Positions 24,205-37,040 of a DNA stretch of 64,000 nucleotides are shown one piece after another; position 1 is the stretch's first letter, and each line of letters opens with the position of its first letter. The position numbers and the translations under genes were made by a program. Location of the stretch: NCBI GenBank assembly GCA_024760905.1, contig CM045729.1:56978580-57042579 (forward strand), read 5' to 3'. The stretch comes from Plotosus lineatus. Taxonomy: Eukaryota > Chordata > Actinopteri > Siluriformes > Plotosidae. The notes beneath the pieces are model-generated. The model was given only the letters and a program-made list of their open reading frames with translations, was not told the DNA's origin and did no database searches.

Positions 24205-24480
24205 AAAGTGCTCCCGAGTGGCAAACCAACAAGGTGCACGACTATATCAACAGATAAAAGATCACAAGTTCACATCCAGGCTAATGCCACAGTTGTTCAT
24301 GACCAGAAGTCCATGGGCCGAGCACTCACGGGAGGGAGAGATGGCATACACTCATCCCTTTCACTTATAGCAAGCACCAGCCAATCATGGGCGTCTGTGA
24401 GCTCATTCATATGAGGGGGCAAATAGAACGTTCCCCCTGATTGCTTTGACCACCCCAAATACACATGCGCTGCAGTTTGA
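24205..24480 (+). mobile_element. Possible tRNA-derived SINE of another family
   Basis: It begins 'gctcccgagtggcaaacc', has a B-box-like 'aagttcacatcc', then GC-richer sequence ('agccaatcatgggcgtctgt') unlike the surrounding AT-rich DNA. It resembles a fish SINE from general memory. A single copy occurs here, so repetition cannot be shown inside the window. Confidence 0.45.
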
Positions 24481-24489
24481 AAAGAGGTG

Positions 24490-25730
24490 GATGGCTATAA
24501 GGGGCGTTTCCATGCTTTTACCTCTTCTTGATCAGTGGTGGTCATGTGATAGGGAAGTTAATACCTGATGGGTGGAAGTTGGATATGACTAAATTATGGA
24601 GAAAATTGGGAAAAATACAAAAGTGTTCTCAGCCTCTCCAGGAAAGTCTATTTCAGGGTGTTGGAGAGGAGTTTGTGACTGATTGTCAAACCTCGAATAC
24701 TGGAGAAATAGTGTGATTTAATCCTGGCTGTGAAACAGTGAACCAGTGAACTATTTATCCTTGCAGAGCTACTCTGGGTTTACACTGGGACACGATGTCC
24801 GTGATCTCCATGATCTGAGAGAATTCTGATCTAAAAGATTAGGGGTCAAGCTAAAGGCACCCAAAGTTACGTTGTAATCAGAAATCTTTTTTCTGGCTAC
24901 ATGTGATTCAAGAAAAAGTTCTTCTGTCAGAATTAAAAAGAAGGAACTTAGTAACTATCCACCATTAATGTATTTAACACATTTGTCAGTATTTAGAAAC
25001 TGGCATCTCTCATCTGGCTTTGTTGAAACATACAACTATGAGTCATCATATTAACGGTGGAAGCAAATTCCATGTTTATGAAAATATTATTCAGTGGTAA
25101 CAAAAAACAGCATTAGACATAAAACAGAACATTGTGGAACACCTACCTTTAACTTAATACATACAGAGATATCACCATTTAAAACTGCAAACTCATAATG
25201 ATCAAATAAATAAGATCTGAATTTGCTCGTCCCTTATTTTGAGAACAGAAACTTATTTTCTTGCTAGGTTTCTCTGGGAGGACAGAGAGAAGAGGAACAT
25301 AGATATCAGATAAGACAGATAAGCTACAATCAACTGGTAGCACATGTATGTGGTGGAACTTTGCGCCACTGTCTTGGTCATTGCTACTCACTTTCGGTTT
25401 GACTTACAGCATCATAAATAGTGAAGAAAAAAAGAAAATGAGATTTTGATGTTTCATGTCTCACTGTAAATTGTACTAACTCACATAGATGGTGGACAGG
25501 TGGCTCTGCCTGCAGTGAGGTGTAGCCTATCAATCTTATATGACACTGTATCTATGAAGAGAAACATTTGCTCTGTGCTAGTCATGCAATAATCATTCAT
25601 TATCTAATGACAATGATCCTGCCAAATCCTATACAGTTGTGAACAGGCTGGACCTTAGCAAACCAAGAAGAATCAGAGTAAAGGCGGGTTACACTCTGAA
25701 TGGCTGAGTAGTTCATTGCAGTAATATCAC
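24490..25730. other. No recognisable feature
   Basis: No coding frame or repeat that I can support. Confidence 0.4.
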
Positions 25731-25734
25731 ACAG

Positions 25735-25945
25735 ACAACCATTCACAATCATACTCACACTTAGTGAGCATTTGGAACATTAATAAGACTAAGAAGACTA
25801 ATGTATATGTGGGAAGAAACTGGAGTACCCAGAGGAAACTTACACAAGAAGGGAGCATCCAAACTCCACAGGGCCTTTGCTAAGCGAACACAGGACTTTC
25901 TAGGAAATTAATGCGTTAACCACTACTTCACTATGCTGCCCCCTT
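25735..25945 (-). mobile_element. S2 SINE, old copy
   Basis: Minus strand, with the recognisable S2 order: 'aaccattcacaatcatactc', 'ctggagtacccagaggaaac' and 'gttaaccactacttcac' (A-box region). It is strongly diverged, with a rearranged middle. The tRNA end is at the right. Confidence 0.7.
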
Positions 25946-26064
25946 ACATCAATCAGAAGCAAGAAAATATTTTAATGAATAATAATGGCTAGTAGTTGAA
26001 CAGCTGACAGTGATCAAAATTTGGGATTTTCATCAGAGGTTTGATGACTGCTATAGTTGATGAC

Positions 26065-26399
26065 GGTGGCACGGTGGTGTAATGGTTAGCACGTCCACCT
26101 CACAGCAAGAAGGCTGGGGTTCGATTCCAGGCCTCGGCGTTTCTGTGCGGAGTTTGCATGTTCTCCCTGTGCTCATGTGTGTTTCCTCCAGGTACTCTAG
26201 TTTCCGCCCACGGTCCAAAAACATGCACAGTCGACTAATTGGCTGTTCTAAATTGCCCGTAGGTTTGCATCGTGCAGAAGGCAATGGCAAACCAATGCAC
26301 TATCCTTGCCAAGAAAACATCCATGAAAATGATAATCAAGGCATTATCCTTCATGGTAGGTCGCCAAGGGTTGTCCTACGACTCGGAAGGTACTAGACC
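26065..26399 (+). mobile_element. S2 SINE with BovB-like tail
   Basis: A complete insertion with 12-bp duplications atagttgatgac at 26053-26064 and 26400-26411. Head: A box TGGTGTAATGG (26075-26085) and B box GGTTCGATTCC (26118-26128). The S2 body runs to about 26268 ('aaattgcccgtaggttt'). The tail is then different from the L2-like one: 'agaaggcaatggcaaacca', 'ccttgccaagaaaacat' and 'cctacgactcgga'. This wording resembles the 3' end of BovB-type RTE LINEs, by recall rather than search. It is likely transcribed by RNA polymerase III, as are SINEs with intact boxes. Confidence 0.85.
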
Positions 26400-26575
26400 A
26401 TAGTTGATGACATATACATAGCTAGTGAGAAAGTAGGAATGTATTATGATTAGAAAAGGTTTGACTGCTTTTAGTATGATCTGGTTGAAGAGAGATATAT
26501 GTAAGTGATCGAGTAGAAATTATTGTAATTCATTTAGTCTCTAGAAGGAGTAAATCATTGTAATGATTAATCTGG

Positions 26576-26577
<2 letters not shown>

Positions 26578-26633
<56 letters not shown>

Positions 26634-26637
26634 TATA
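26578..26637. repeat. (AT)n microsatellite
   Basis: Pure AT tract with one GA interruption at its right end, next to the LINE-D leader. Confidence 0.96.
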
Positions 26638-26654
26638 TAAAATTTTCTTTTATT

Positions 26655-29600
26655 TTTATCAGGTCGGGTCGCTCCTGCCACAGGTATCATGCTATCCTGT
26701 GCTACCTGCCGCATGCAGAGAAGGAAAAAACCTCTGCTGTCAAAAACCTCTGCTGCCTTGCAGCTAATATCTCTTTAGAGAAAAGGAGTGAACCTCGAGG
26801 AAAAATCTGGAGCTGGAGTCCGATAGGCAGTCCGTTGTTGTAATCAATCTCATTCTGGCAACTCCTACGACGTCAATGGTCCCGGACCGTATCGGCCCTG
26901 CCGTGCCGTCCGGACCAGTCATCGCTGTGTGTGGGGGGGTCCTGCTAACTGGGCAAGAGCTGGTCCTCCATATCTCCCTGCCCTGGCCTGTGCCCTGGAG
27001 AGGACACTCCAGCTTCGCCTCACAAGCGTCAAACCAGCACAGAAAGCGCCACTTACCGGTTATAAGCCACAATGCTTGATTGGTGTAGAGCGTCGGGCCA
27101 GGGGCCGCTTTAGTTGGAGGGAGGGATTTTCAGATCTCACTGGACAGTTACCGCCCGCCTAAGCCGGGCAGCCCCCGGTCAATAAGGTGCTGTACCGCCA
27201 AGGTCTGTCTTCCTCATTGGATGCATGGGGATTAGGTAACAACCGACAAGCAGACCACAATCTGCACCAGGCAAGAGAATAAGAACTAGCAAAAGCAAGA
27301 GATCAGCTCTGCACCATGACCACGAGACTTGATGATCTTCAGAACATTACTGATGCAAGAAAGACCACCGTCATCAACAATGAGCTTCTGAGATAGAAGA
27401 TAGACATGGCCGCCTTACAGGAGACTCGTATAGCAGATTCTGGAAGGCTGAAAGAAAAGGACCCTTTTTCTGGAAAGGAAAGAGCACTGAGCATGAGAGA
27501 ACACGGGGTGGGCTTCGCAGTCAGGAACACCTTGTTGAAGATGGTTGAACCAGACGACAAGGGATGTGAACGACTGCTGACTCTCCGTCTCTACACCTTG
27601 GATGGTCCAATCTCCCTCATCAGTGCCTACGCTGTTACTTTGACATCAACACCTGAAGCTAAAGATGAATGCTACTCCAACTTGAATGTCGTTATCAACA
27701 ACATCCCCAAAAACAAACAACTCATCCTTTTGGGGGACTTCAATGCCAGGGTGGGTGCCCAACGAAAACGGACAGCGTATGCTAGAGTTTTGCTCTTACC
27801 AGGGCTTGTGTGTGAGCAACACCTTCTTCCAGACGAAGCTACAACACCGGGTGTCCTGGCATCATCCACACTCAAAACACTGGCACCAGCTTGACATGAT
27901 CATCATCAGGTGCACAAGCCTCAAGCACGTGCTTCTTACTTGCACCTGTCACAGCACAGACTGTGACACAGACCACTCTCTTGTATGCTGCAAGATCTGT
28001 CTGACACCAACGACATTTTCCCGTGCCAAGCCTCAAGGGAAGCCTCACATCAACACCATCAAGATGCAACAAGAAGCAAAGATCGGTGAATTTGCAAAGA
28101 CCTTCGAAGAAGCCATCTTCACAAAAAATCCTCAAAGTACATCATCAGACACCTGGATCCACCTACAAGAGTGCATTCATACATCAGCACTAGCCATCTT
28201 CAGAAAGACCTCCCGGAGCTCTGACTGGTTTGATGCAAAGTCCGCAGAGATGACCCCCGTTGTAGAAGCAAAACGAGTGGCCCTTGCTGAATATAAGTGT
28301 TCTGCAAGTGATAAGACCATAAGACATTAAGAGCAGCTCAAAGCAAGGTCCAACAGACAGCAAGGAAATGTGCCAACGAGTATTGGCAAGAACTCAGTCG
28401 CAACATCCAGTCTGCAGCGGACACAGGTAACATCAGAAGCATGCATGATGGCATCACGAAAGCTCTCAGACCAACTCAGAGCAAAACAGCACCCCTCAAA
28501 TCCATCAGTGGGAAAGTGATCACCAACAAGGGGAAACAAAAGGAGCGACGGGTAGAGCACTACTCAGAGCTTTACTCCAGAGAGAACAGTGTTGTTGACT
28601 CGGCATTGGATGCATCGAACCTCTATCTATCATGGAGGACTTAGACGCCAAACCAACACTGGAAAAACTCAGCAAGGCTATCGACAGCTTGGCCTGCAGC
28701 AAAGCCCCTGGAACAGATGGCATCCCTCCTGATCTCATCAAGCACTGCAAGTCTACTCTCCTGCAGCTACTACACAACACCCTTTGCCAGTGCTGGCATG
28801 AAGGCGGCTTTCCTCAAGACATGAAAGATGCCAAAATCGTAAGCCTATATAAGAACAATGGGGACGGGAGTGACTGTAACAACTATAGATGCATCTCTCT
28901 CTTGAGCATTGTGGGCAAAGTGTATGCTTGTGTCTTGCTCGTGTGACTCTAGCAACTGGCTGAACGTGTCTGAACGTCTATCCTGAATCCCATTGTGGTT
29001 TCCGCGCAGAACCCTCAACAGTGGACATGATTTTCTCCATTCGCCAACTCCAGGATAAATGCAGGGAACAACAGAAACCCCGCTACATTGCCTTCATTGA
29101 TCTAACCAAGGCATTTGGCCTGGTTAGCCGGGATGGGCTTTTCAACATCCTCCTGAAAATCGGATGCCCCTGAATCTGTACAGTATGATTAGATATTTCC
29201 ATGATGACATGAAGACAACCATTCAGTACGACGGCAGCATGTCAGACATCAAGAACAGTGTGAAGCAAGGCTGCGTCCTTGCCCCAACACTCTTTGGCAT
29301 CTTCTTCTCCCTCCTTTTTAAACATGCCTTTGGGACCTCAACCGAACGAGTGTACATGCATACAAGATCAGATGGCGAGCTGTACAACATCGCAAGACTC
29401 AGAGCAGGACCAAGGCCCGCGAAAGCACAATAAAAGACATGCTCTTTGCAGACGATGCAGTCATCACTGCACACACAGAATATGACCTCCAGCAACTGAT
29501 GAACCGATTCTCTCATGCTTGCCGTGACTTCAGCCAGATCATCAGTTTTAAAAAGACCAATGTGCTGGGTCAGGAAGTGGATACACCATCTGTCATCACC

Positions 29601-29981
29601 ATTAACAACTACCAACTGGAAGTGGTCCATGAGTCCATGGGATCCACCATCACAGACAACCTGTCTCTTGATGCCGAGTTAAACAATTGTATCGGCAAGG
29701 CTGCAACAACGCTGGGGAGATTAGCCATTCATGTCTGGGAGAACCCCAAGCTGACTACCAAAACCAAGATTGCTGTCTATAATGCCTGTGTCATCAGCAA
29801 CCTCCTATACAGCAGCGAGGCATGGACAACCTACAGCAAGCAACTGCGGAAGCTAAATAGTTTCCACCTGCGAAGCCTCCGCCGAATCCTTGGCATCAGC
29901 CGGAGAGACAAGGTGCCCAACACCGTGGTCCTGGACTGCGCCGGTCTCTCCACCATGTACACACTACTTAGACAGCGCAGA
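26655..29981 (+). mobile_element. LINE-D: EN/RT LINE, 3'-truncated by a SINE
   Basis: The GC-rich leader (26655-27300) differs sharply in base content from its surroundings. It is followed by endonuclease and reverse-transcriptase sequence up to about 29981. The C-terminal region (after LSTMYTLLRQRR) and 3' UTR are absent; a SINE begins at that point. It differs from the RTE and X copies in all motifs. It resembles a widespread EN/RT LINE family often annotated in animal genomes as craniofacial-development-protein-2-like, but I do not assign a clade. Confidence 0.85.
27310..29981 (+). pseudogene. LINE-D endonuclease/reverse transcriptase, broken
   Basis: Endonuclease: MAALQETRIADSGRLKEKD, then HGVGFAVRNTLLKMVEP, SLISAYAVTL and LILLGDFNARVGA, at 27406-27777. 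Here a deletion and frame change remove part of the loop before ENGQRMLEFCSYQGLCVSNT. Then come SWHHPHSKHWHQLDMIIIRC and DTDHSLVCCKI. RT: SKAPGTDGIPPDLIKHC (28632 frame), NNYRCISLLSIVGKVYACV, a degenerate motif-A segment near 29085-29130 (LTKAFGLV), VKQGCVLAPTLFGIFFSLL (motif B), and MLFADDAVITAHTE (motif C intact, 29439). A stop at 27394, a stop after the endonuclease at 28328-28330 and several frame changes make it inactive. Confidence 0.88.
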
Positions 29982-30178
29982 ATGACCTCTCCATTTAACC
30001 CATCCTTGCACACCACCACTAACCATGGGAGCAGTGGGCAGTAAATTTGCACCCTAATGGGGGTTAAGTGCCTTGCTCAATGATATTTAAATCATGTATG
30101 GTTCCCTGCCAGTCTTATGAATTGAACCATTCAGGCCTGGGCCCAGTTTAACCTTTAGACCACAGTTGCCTTGCAGCA
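29982..30178 (-). mobile_element. tRNA-derived SINE (S5)
   Basis: Read on the minus strand: a tRNA-like head near 30175-30090 with 'tggtctaaaggtta' (A box) and 'tggttcaattc' (B box). Then 'cattgagcaaggcacttaa' and 'cccattag', then 'ctgcccactgctcccatgg' and 'gggttaaatggagaggtca' at the left end. Those phrases are typical of a fish tRNA SINE family. It closes off the LINE-D copy. Confidence 0.75.
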
Positions 30179-30184
30179 GTGTGA

Positions 30185-30685
30185 TATTCTTGCTTATTGG
30201 GTTATTCATTAGAATTTCTTGATTTAAAATTTTCAGTCTGCCTTGTATTTTAAAATTTTCTGAAATTGCTTTGAATTTCAAATCTCTGTTTTGTGTTGGT
30301 ATAACTCATCTTAAAGCAGATTGACTCTATTTCACCAGTGAATGCACAACACTGTAAGTACGGCTTTATTACTTGTTGCCCCTTCTCTCTCAAAATGGGT
30401 TTACACTAGAGCCACAATATGACCTATTCCTCGCGATTCAAAAAAGTGTGGGGATCCATGATTTATCAGCACACTTAGTCCATGTTTCCAAGTTCATAAA
30501 GATCCCCTCTGATGGCGCATCAAAGTCTGTCAAGCTCTGTTAAGGTCCATTAAGCCCTTCTACACTCTACTATAATTCCAACATTCTAGCACAATTGGCA
30601 TCAAATCGTAATAAATCATAATAATCATCACGATTCTACCAAGTTTCCTTAAGATCATCACGATTCTACCAAATTCCCTGAATCC
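30185..30685. other. No recognisable feature
   Basis: Contains a local repetition 'atcatcacgattctaccaa' (30625-30643 and 30654-30672), but no gene. Confidence 0.45.
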
Positions 30686-30689
30686 TATT

Positions 30690-30753
30690 TCAGCTCACTC
30701 TGGGTGATGATGGGGTACACCCTGAACAGCTCATAAGCCCATTACAGGGCCAA

Positions 30754-30786
<33 letters not shown>
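30690..30786 (-). mobile_element. SINE tail fragment followed by (CA)n
   Basis: The L2-like tail segment ('ggggtacaccctgaacagct', 'cattacagggccaac') is on the minus strand. The expected S2 continuation is replaced at 30757-30786 by a CA microsatellite. Confidence 0.65.
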
Positions 30787-30789
<3 letters not shown>

Positions 30790-30790
<1 letters not shown>

Positions 30791-31185
30791 AAATCCATTT
30801 TAAATATGTTTTTATATTTACATCACAACATTTTCGACATTTACAACAGACAACATTTCAAAATTTTCACACTGCAAATTTGTTTTATACCCAGCGTGCA
30901 GTTACTGTTTACTGTTTGTAATGGATAATGTCATATGGGGCTTTAACATGAAAACTTAAAAGAAGGTTCAAATACAAATGGAGTTCTGTCTCTCTTAAAT
31001 ATTTTTGTTACAAGTTGGAATGTATGGCATATGTAAAGTGAGACAATCTGTAGAGTTTTACTTATTAATAAATTTATAGCTCTCCTCCACATAAAATATT
31101 ACAGCAAAATACAACAGCTTAGTAAAAGACATGTAATCTGATAATATATTATATAATATATTTTATTATATACTTATATAATACA
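30790..31185. other. No recognisable feature
   Basis: AT-rich sequence, nothing supported. Confidence 0.4.
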
Positions 31186-31187
31186 AC

Positions 31188-31540
31188 GGAGGCGGCATAG
31201 TGGCGCAATGGTTAGCACGCCTGCCTCACACCAAGAAAGTCCTGGGTTCGATTCCCAGCCTGGGCATTTCAGTGTGGAGTTTGCATGTTCTCCTCGTGGT
31301 TGCATGTGTTTCCTCTGGGTACTCTGGGTTCCTACAACAGTCCAAACACATGCACAGTAAGTTAATTGGTTGTTCCAAGTCTCCCTTAGGTTTGAATGGT
31401 TGCGTGAGGGTTGGCCCAGTGATGGCCTGGCGAGCTGTCTAGGGTATCTCACCCTCACCTGGAGTTAGCTGAGATGGGTGCCAGCCTCCTTGTGACCCTA
31501 ATGAGAATGAAGCGCTTCAAAAAATGAATGAATGAATAAG
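31188..31540 (+). mobile_element. S2 SINE, full length, L2-like tail
   Basis: A box TGGCGCAATGG at 31201-31211 and B box GGTTCGATTCC at 31245-31255. The body has 'gtgtggagtttgcatgttct', and the tail runs through 'gatggcctggcgagctgtct' to 'gaatgaatgaata'. This is the best reference copy in the window for the S2 head with L2-like tail. No clear target duplication was found. Confidence 0.88.
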
Positions 31541-31544
31541 ATAA

Positions 31545-32040
31545 TAGTATTTGAATCCAAGAACAAGTAATTATTGAAATGCTTATTCTTTTAAAAATAA
31601 ATATATTTTGAAAAGATGGGTTCTTTCATGCATGAAGTTTATGTTGCTTCTTTCACTTTGTAACGTGCAGAATATGAACTGCACCATATTACATTAAACA
31701 CAGTATGGATTTATTTTGTTATCAGAAACCAAGTGTCCCTCTCAGTGGAACAAAAGTAGAAACAGTGTAATTCATATTCATTCACAATTTTATTTTACAA
31801 CTTCAAAATACACAACCTATTTGATGTTTATTTTGTTTAGTCATAGGCACTGTCTTAAACCTCAAGGGCTTTTTTTAATTTCATGAGTCAAACTTGATTG
31901 CATGTTAGGACAACACTCTTTCTTTGAAGCTATATGTATGTGCATGTGCCTTTGTTTTATTATGTGTAAGAATTAAAGGAAGCCAAATGCATTTTTGTAG
32001 TTTTTAAAATCTTGGTTCAGTTTTTATTAAAGTTAGAAAC
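31545..32040. other. No recognisable feature
   Basis: Nothing identified in this AT-rich stretch. Confidence 0.4.

Positions 32041-32044
<4 letters not shown>

Positions 32045-32073
<29 letters not shown>
32045..32073. repeat. Poly-A tract
   Basis: About 29 consecutive A. I found no retrocopy upstream of it. Confidence 0.9.
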
Positions 32074-32077
<4 letters not shown>

Positions 32078-32227
32078 TTTCTAGATATTGTATAGTCCTT
32101 TCCTTATAAATACAAAATTATTGATATAAAATACTTTTTAAATAAGAATAAGAATAAGAATAATAAGAGGGAAAAATAGTGCCAAGAATGAATCCTTGCA
32201 GCAGATTAATTCAATCTTCAATTTCTA

Positions 32228-32330
32228 CATTTGTCAAACCGCTTAATCCTAGGGTTACTTGGAGGCCATGTCTAGGACGTGGTAAGGTACAGCTGAACCT
32301 GGACAACTCACCAATCCATCACAGGCCAAT
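32228..32330 (-). mobile_element. Diverged SINE tail fragment
   Basis: Phrases 'aaccgcttaatcctagggtt' and 'caactcaccaatccatcac' match the L2-like tail on the minus strand. Strongly diverged and headless. Confidence 0.55.
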
Positions 32331-32999
32331 CTGAAGAAGAGGACACTTCTAGAATTGAGTGACCAGTTGGTGAGTGTGGATTGATCTTTGAGGAATTTGA
32401 ATGTCTGCTGTTTTTAGAGTTGTCAGGAAGCATTTCCTTGGGCCAGATATAGTCTTTATGGATTTGTAGAATTTATACATGTTTTCTTTGACAGTGTTTA
32501 TCTGGAGCTCTTGAGCTTTGTTTATCCGCAATTTTGTAGAGTATATACAGTTGTGCTTTTTCCCTTGACATGATGATTTTAGCTTTCTTGTAAAACTAAT
32601 ACTGATGTTTTCTGATTTTGGAACCTCTAGAGTTGACCTTGTATAAAATTGAGGACATGGATGTTTATTTCAAATCCCTGGTGTTGTTTGAGCACAGAAT
32701 GGCTTCAAACTTGGGTGCCTTCATACCTATAGAATGATTGTACATGTCCCTTGCACTCCAGCTTATCCCATTCTAGCTGATTTTAGTATATTTTCTTGGG
32801 TTGCAGGGGAGGATTGCTTTAATGCTGGGCTCAGTCATGATCAAGCAATGACAAGACTTCAATGGTGCTAACACAATGTATAGGGTGTAGTTAGTTGGAT
32901 GTTGGCTACATCAAGTATTTTCTTCTGTAGGAGCAATGTGGTCAAAATGGTGAGGTCATGCTCTGTGCAGTGTTAGTAGCCTCAAGACATTCACATTGA

Positions 33000-33330
33000 T
33001 CTGCACAAGATTATGCTACCCATGAGTCACTTTCACCTGCTGAGGACACTGAGGTCCTGTGGTGTGTGCATGGCATTGATACGGATATTACATGGCACAG
33101 TGGAAGCATTGGTTAACCTCTATTCAGTGATCTGCTGGGGAAGTGGAAGCTCTGATAGGAACTGTGTCTGCAGGACTCCAGAGAGGTAGTGGGTGAAGGG
33201 AGGATGTTGGCTATGCTGACATTAATTACGGACAACACCTCAAACCCACTCCATGAGACTGTAGATGTCTTGGGCATCAGACTGATCCACCCACTGTATA
33301 AAAATGACTATGTGACCGGTTGTTTATCCC
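33000..33330 (+). pseudogene. Rex1/CR1-like LINE remnant, C-terminal end
   Basis: A frame at about 33041-33170 reads LLRTLRSCGVCMALIRILHG and YSVICWGSGSSDRN. After a frame change the 33189 frame reads RMLAMLTLITDNTSNPLHET and IRLIHPLYKN. These match in order the C-terminal end of Rex1/Babar-type CR1-clade polymerases as I recall them. No catalytic region is left. Confidence 0.65.
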
Positions 33331-33599
33331 CTTCAGCACTGGACACACAATTATACTTTGCCTCTTTTGCCCTCTCAGAAGCACAGGTTCCACAACATGC
33401 CATTTCAGTACCCAAGCACACAATTGTACATGTGTTGGCCCTGCATAAAAACAGGAGAAACATCTGGTGGATGTTGGAACTAGAGGTGTCCCTCTTTGCA
33501 ACATGGCTGCATACTTGCTTGCAGCACGTGAAGGTAAAGAGCAAATTCTTATCAAATTACAGCAAAACATGAAATAATGATCAAGAATAAAGTTCACAT

Positions 33600-34305
33600 A
33601 GTAGTTTAGTAATGATCATAGTTTACATATAGCACGTTTTTGAGCCTGAACTACAGACAGGTTGTTTAGGGAATTTTTTTTTTTAAATGTCATGTACATT
33701 GTATGGCTCAAGTCGACCGTGGTCAAACCATGAGTGGGGCAGGATTTTATTTCTGAGCCAGATGCCCTATAAGGATATTCAAGGCAAAAATTTTCTTGCA
33801 TATCGTAGTAAACACAACAAAACATATAAACACCTGTGTAAATTTTAACTAATTTTAATGCACAAACGTAGTAGTATGATAGCAATGCACTGACACATAT
33901 TTTGCATAACAAACTGTCAGACAGACTTTTTGAGACAAAGTTATGTATCGTATGTCATCCTTTCGAAGCACAAAAAGTAGGAATTTATTAGTTAAGATTT
34001 ACACAGGTGTTCATGGGTTTACTGCCATATGCAAGAAAATTTTATTGGCTTTCATTTGGAACCACTTTTAATGCTATAGCATCAACCTCTGGGAAGCTAC
34101 AACGAAAACAAAGACATAATATCCCGAATTTTGCAGCGTTTTTGAAAATCGTCAACTATAAAACTACATGGCTCTTGGGGCAGGCAAGATCAAAGTAACT
34201 GGTATATTTAGTTAATATAGGCCTTAGAAAATGGGAAAAATATCAGTTTACATGTTTGATGAAAAAAGTCAAATTTGAAGAGGTCTAACATAACCCTCAT
34301 ATAGC
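33600..34305. other. No recognisable feature
   Basis: Separates the Rex1-like coding remnant from a Rex1-like 3' end at 34670. Nothing coding was found. Confidence 0.4.
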
Positions 34306-34308
34306 CTC

Positions 34309-34416
<108 letters not shown>

Positions 34417-34669
34417 CAGTGTTAATATTTATTCAGGTGCATCCAACCTGTGCATTTTTACTTCCTGCATCATGTGCAGTAATTACATTCATATTTTTCT
34501 CTATGCGCACAATTATTAAACTACAATATCAGGGTCATTTATCCATCCTATCTGTATTTTTTAAGTTGTACTGTACATATTGTATTTGTAAAAAAAATTT
34601 AAATGTGTCTTCGATTTTTTCTGTTTTACATTCTTATTGTTATATTTTCATCATTTCTATTGATGTTTG

Positions 34670-34745
34670 AATGACATTTGTGCTGCTGTGATATATACAT
34701 TTCCCTGGTGTGGGAATAATAAAGCTTATCTTAATCTTACACGTT
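34670..34745 (+). mobile_element. Rex1-like LINE 3' terminus
   Basis: The phrase 'catttccctggtgtgggaat', then 'aataaagcttatctta' and 'atctta', resembles the 3' end of Rex1-type LINEs, which finish with a short ATCTTA-like repeat. It may belong to the same ancient insertion as 33000-33330. Confidence 0.55.
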
Positions 34746-34749
34746 TCCA

Positions 34750-35480
34750 TACATTGCTGTTTCTTCTCAGCCTACTCCTGAAGTCACGCAGTAGTCGCCC
34801 AGTTATCCAGTAGTTGGTAAAAACTATGCTTTAGTCTGTTGTCTTGTGGGTGAGTTGGTGCATAAACATCTAGTAAATCAGTATGTTGTGCTTTTGAAAG
34901 GGGGGATATGGAGAGATAGCAGCCTTTTACTTATTCCAAAGGATGTTTCAGTGAAGTTGGATAAAAGGTAGTTCTTCACCACCAGTCTCACATTGTGCTG
35001 CCCACCATGGGAATAACCCCTCTAGAAAAAACTGTACCCTCCTCCCACTTCTTTTAGATCGTCTTCACCCTGGTTCCTTTTTCACTAAGAGCAGCAATGT
35101 CTACATTTTAGCACTTAATTTCCTCAACAGTGTATTCCTCTGAAGAGGCTTGTTGCCATCAGAATCCAGGTGAGTCCTGATATTCAGTTTAAGAGAAGAT
35201 ATTCTCTTATTCTGACCACAAGATTGAATTCCTGGTAGGCATGACAACCTGTCTGAGAGGTAGTTGATGGCAACAGTCTTATGGAAGGAGATGCTGTGTA
35301 TTGGTAGAGAGATGTAAGGACAAAGATACTTCCCTGTTCACATCAAGGGCTAGTCAACAACAGTGTAGAAGCAATAGGCTAGCAAAGCAATTGAAAAGCA
35401 ATCATACATCTTTCCTCTAACTGGTGTGAAAAAATGTGTTAGTTAATAGACTTAAAAATACACTGAACACAATAACTAGA
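34750..35480. other. No recognisable feature
   Basis: About 0.7 kb of moderate GC with no coding frame or repeat that I can name. Confidence 0.4.
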
Positions 35481-35482
35481 AG

Positions 35483-36060
35483 TCTTAGCGTGGTTTTGCA
35501 ATTGTTAGCATGTCCACCTAACAGCAAGAAGGTTCAGTTCATTTTCTGTAACCATTTAATCCTAATTAGGGTCGTGAGGAGGCTGGAGCCCATCCCAGCT
35601 GACTTCGGGCGAGAACAGAGTCCACCCTGGACAGCTCGTCAGGCCATCACAGGGCGGAAACATGCTGATGGCTTTACAGCCTACTCTTGTCGAAAGTCAG
35701 CAATGGTCCATAAACAGTGAGAGACATGGCCGACCTTTGATAACCCAGTTAGCTGCACTGGGGACAGCAAGACGGTCCCATATTGATTCCTGGGCTTGGC
35801 TGTTTCTGTGTGGAGTTTGCATGCTCGCGTGGGTTCCCTCTGGGTATTCTAGTTTCTTCCCACAGTCCAAACACATGCGCAGTAATCTAATTACTTTTTC
35901 CAATTCTCCCCTAGGTGTGAGTGTGATTGTGAATGGTTGTATGAGTGTTGTCATTGCAATGGTCTGGTGATTTGTCTAGGGTGTACCCACCCTTGACCAG
36001 AGTCAGTTGAGATGGGTGAAAGCCTCTTTGCATCCATAATTAAGATTAAGCAGCTTATAG

Positions 36061-36068
<8 letters not shown>
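35483..36068 (+). mobile_element. S2 SINE carrying a nested S1-L SINE
   Basis: The S2 head is at 35483-35532 ('gcaattgttagcatgtccac' as A-box region). The element resumes at 35764 with 'ttgattcctgggcttgg' (B-box region) and runs through the S2 body to the L2-like tail ending 'aataaatgaatg'. The interruption lies in 'acagcaagaagg', which is repeated as 'acagcaagacgg' on the far side. Confidence 0.88.
35533..35763 (-). mobile_element. S1-L SINE inserted into S2 SINE
   Basis: Minus orientation: L2-like tail at the left ('atttaatcctaattagggtc'), S1 body, and an end at the 'agttagctgcactgggga' box, so the tRNA-like head is missing. A piece of body near 35705 is deleted. The flanking 12-bp duplications (35521-35532 and 35764-35775) differ at one base. 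Confidence 0.88.
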
Positions 36069-36654
<586 letters not shown>

Positions 36655-36817
36655 TGGCTCTGTTCTTCAAATTCGAAGATAGTGAAGAGTTATTTCTCCT
36701 CACCTGCGAAGAGTATTTTTGTATGGCGAGAGACAGTTCACGCTGGCTGATCCCCGCTCTCTAGGCCTACGGCCCTTCAACGGTGGCTCAGCTGGCTGAG
36801 ATGGCTGTGGTAGTTCC

Positions 36818-37040
36818 TAGACTGACAGAAACACGCTGACGGCTTTGCAGCCTACTCTTTTTGCGAAAGTCAGCAATGGTTCTTTTACATGCCTCTCACC
36901 ATAGACAGTGAGAGACATGTCCCGCCTTTGATAACCCAGTCAGCTGCACTGGGGATACAGTGACAACCCTGTGGGGACTTGAAGCCCCAACCTTAGGATC
37001 AGCGATCCTGCACCTTATCCACTAGACCACCACTGCCCCG

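Noticed and set aside
25040..25400. Possible LINE reverse-transcriptase remnant on the minus strand
   Set aside because: A few phrases looked suggestive, but no motif order could be established.
36655..36800. GC-richer segment beside AT tracts
   Set aside because: Looked like part of an element, but no second copy or known motif was found.
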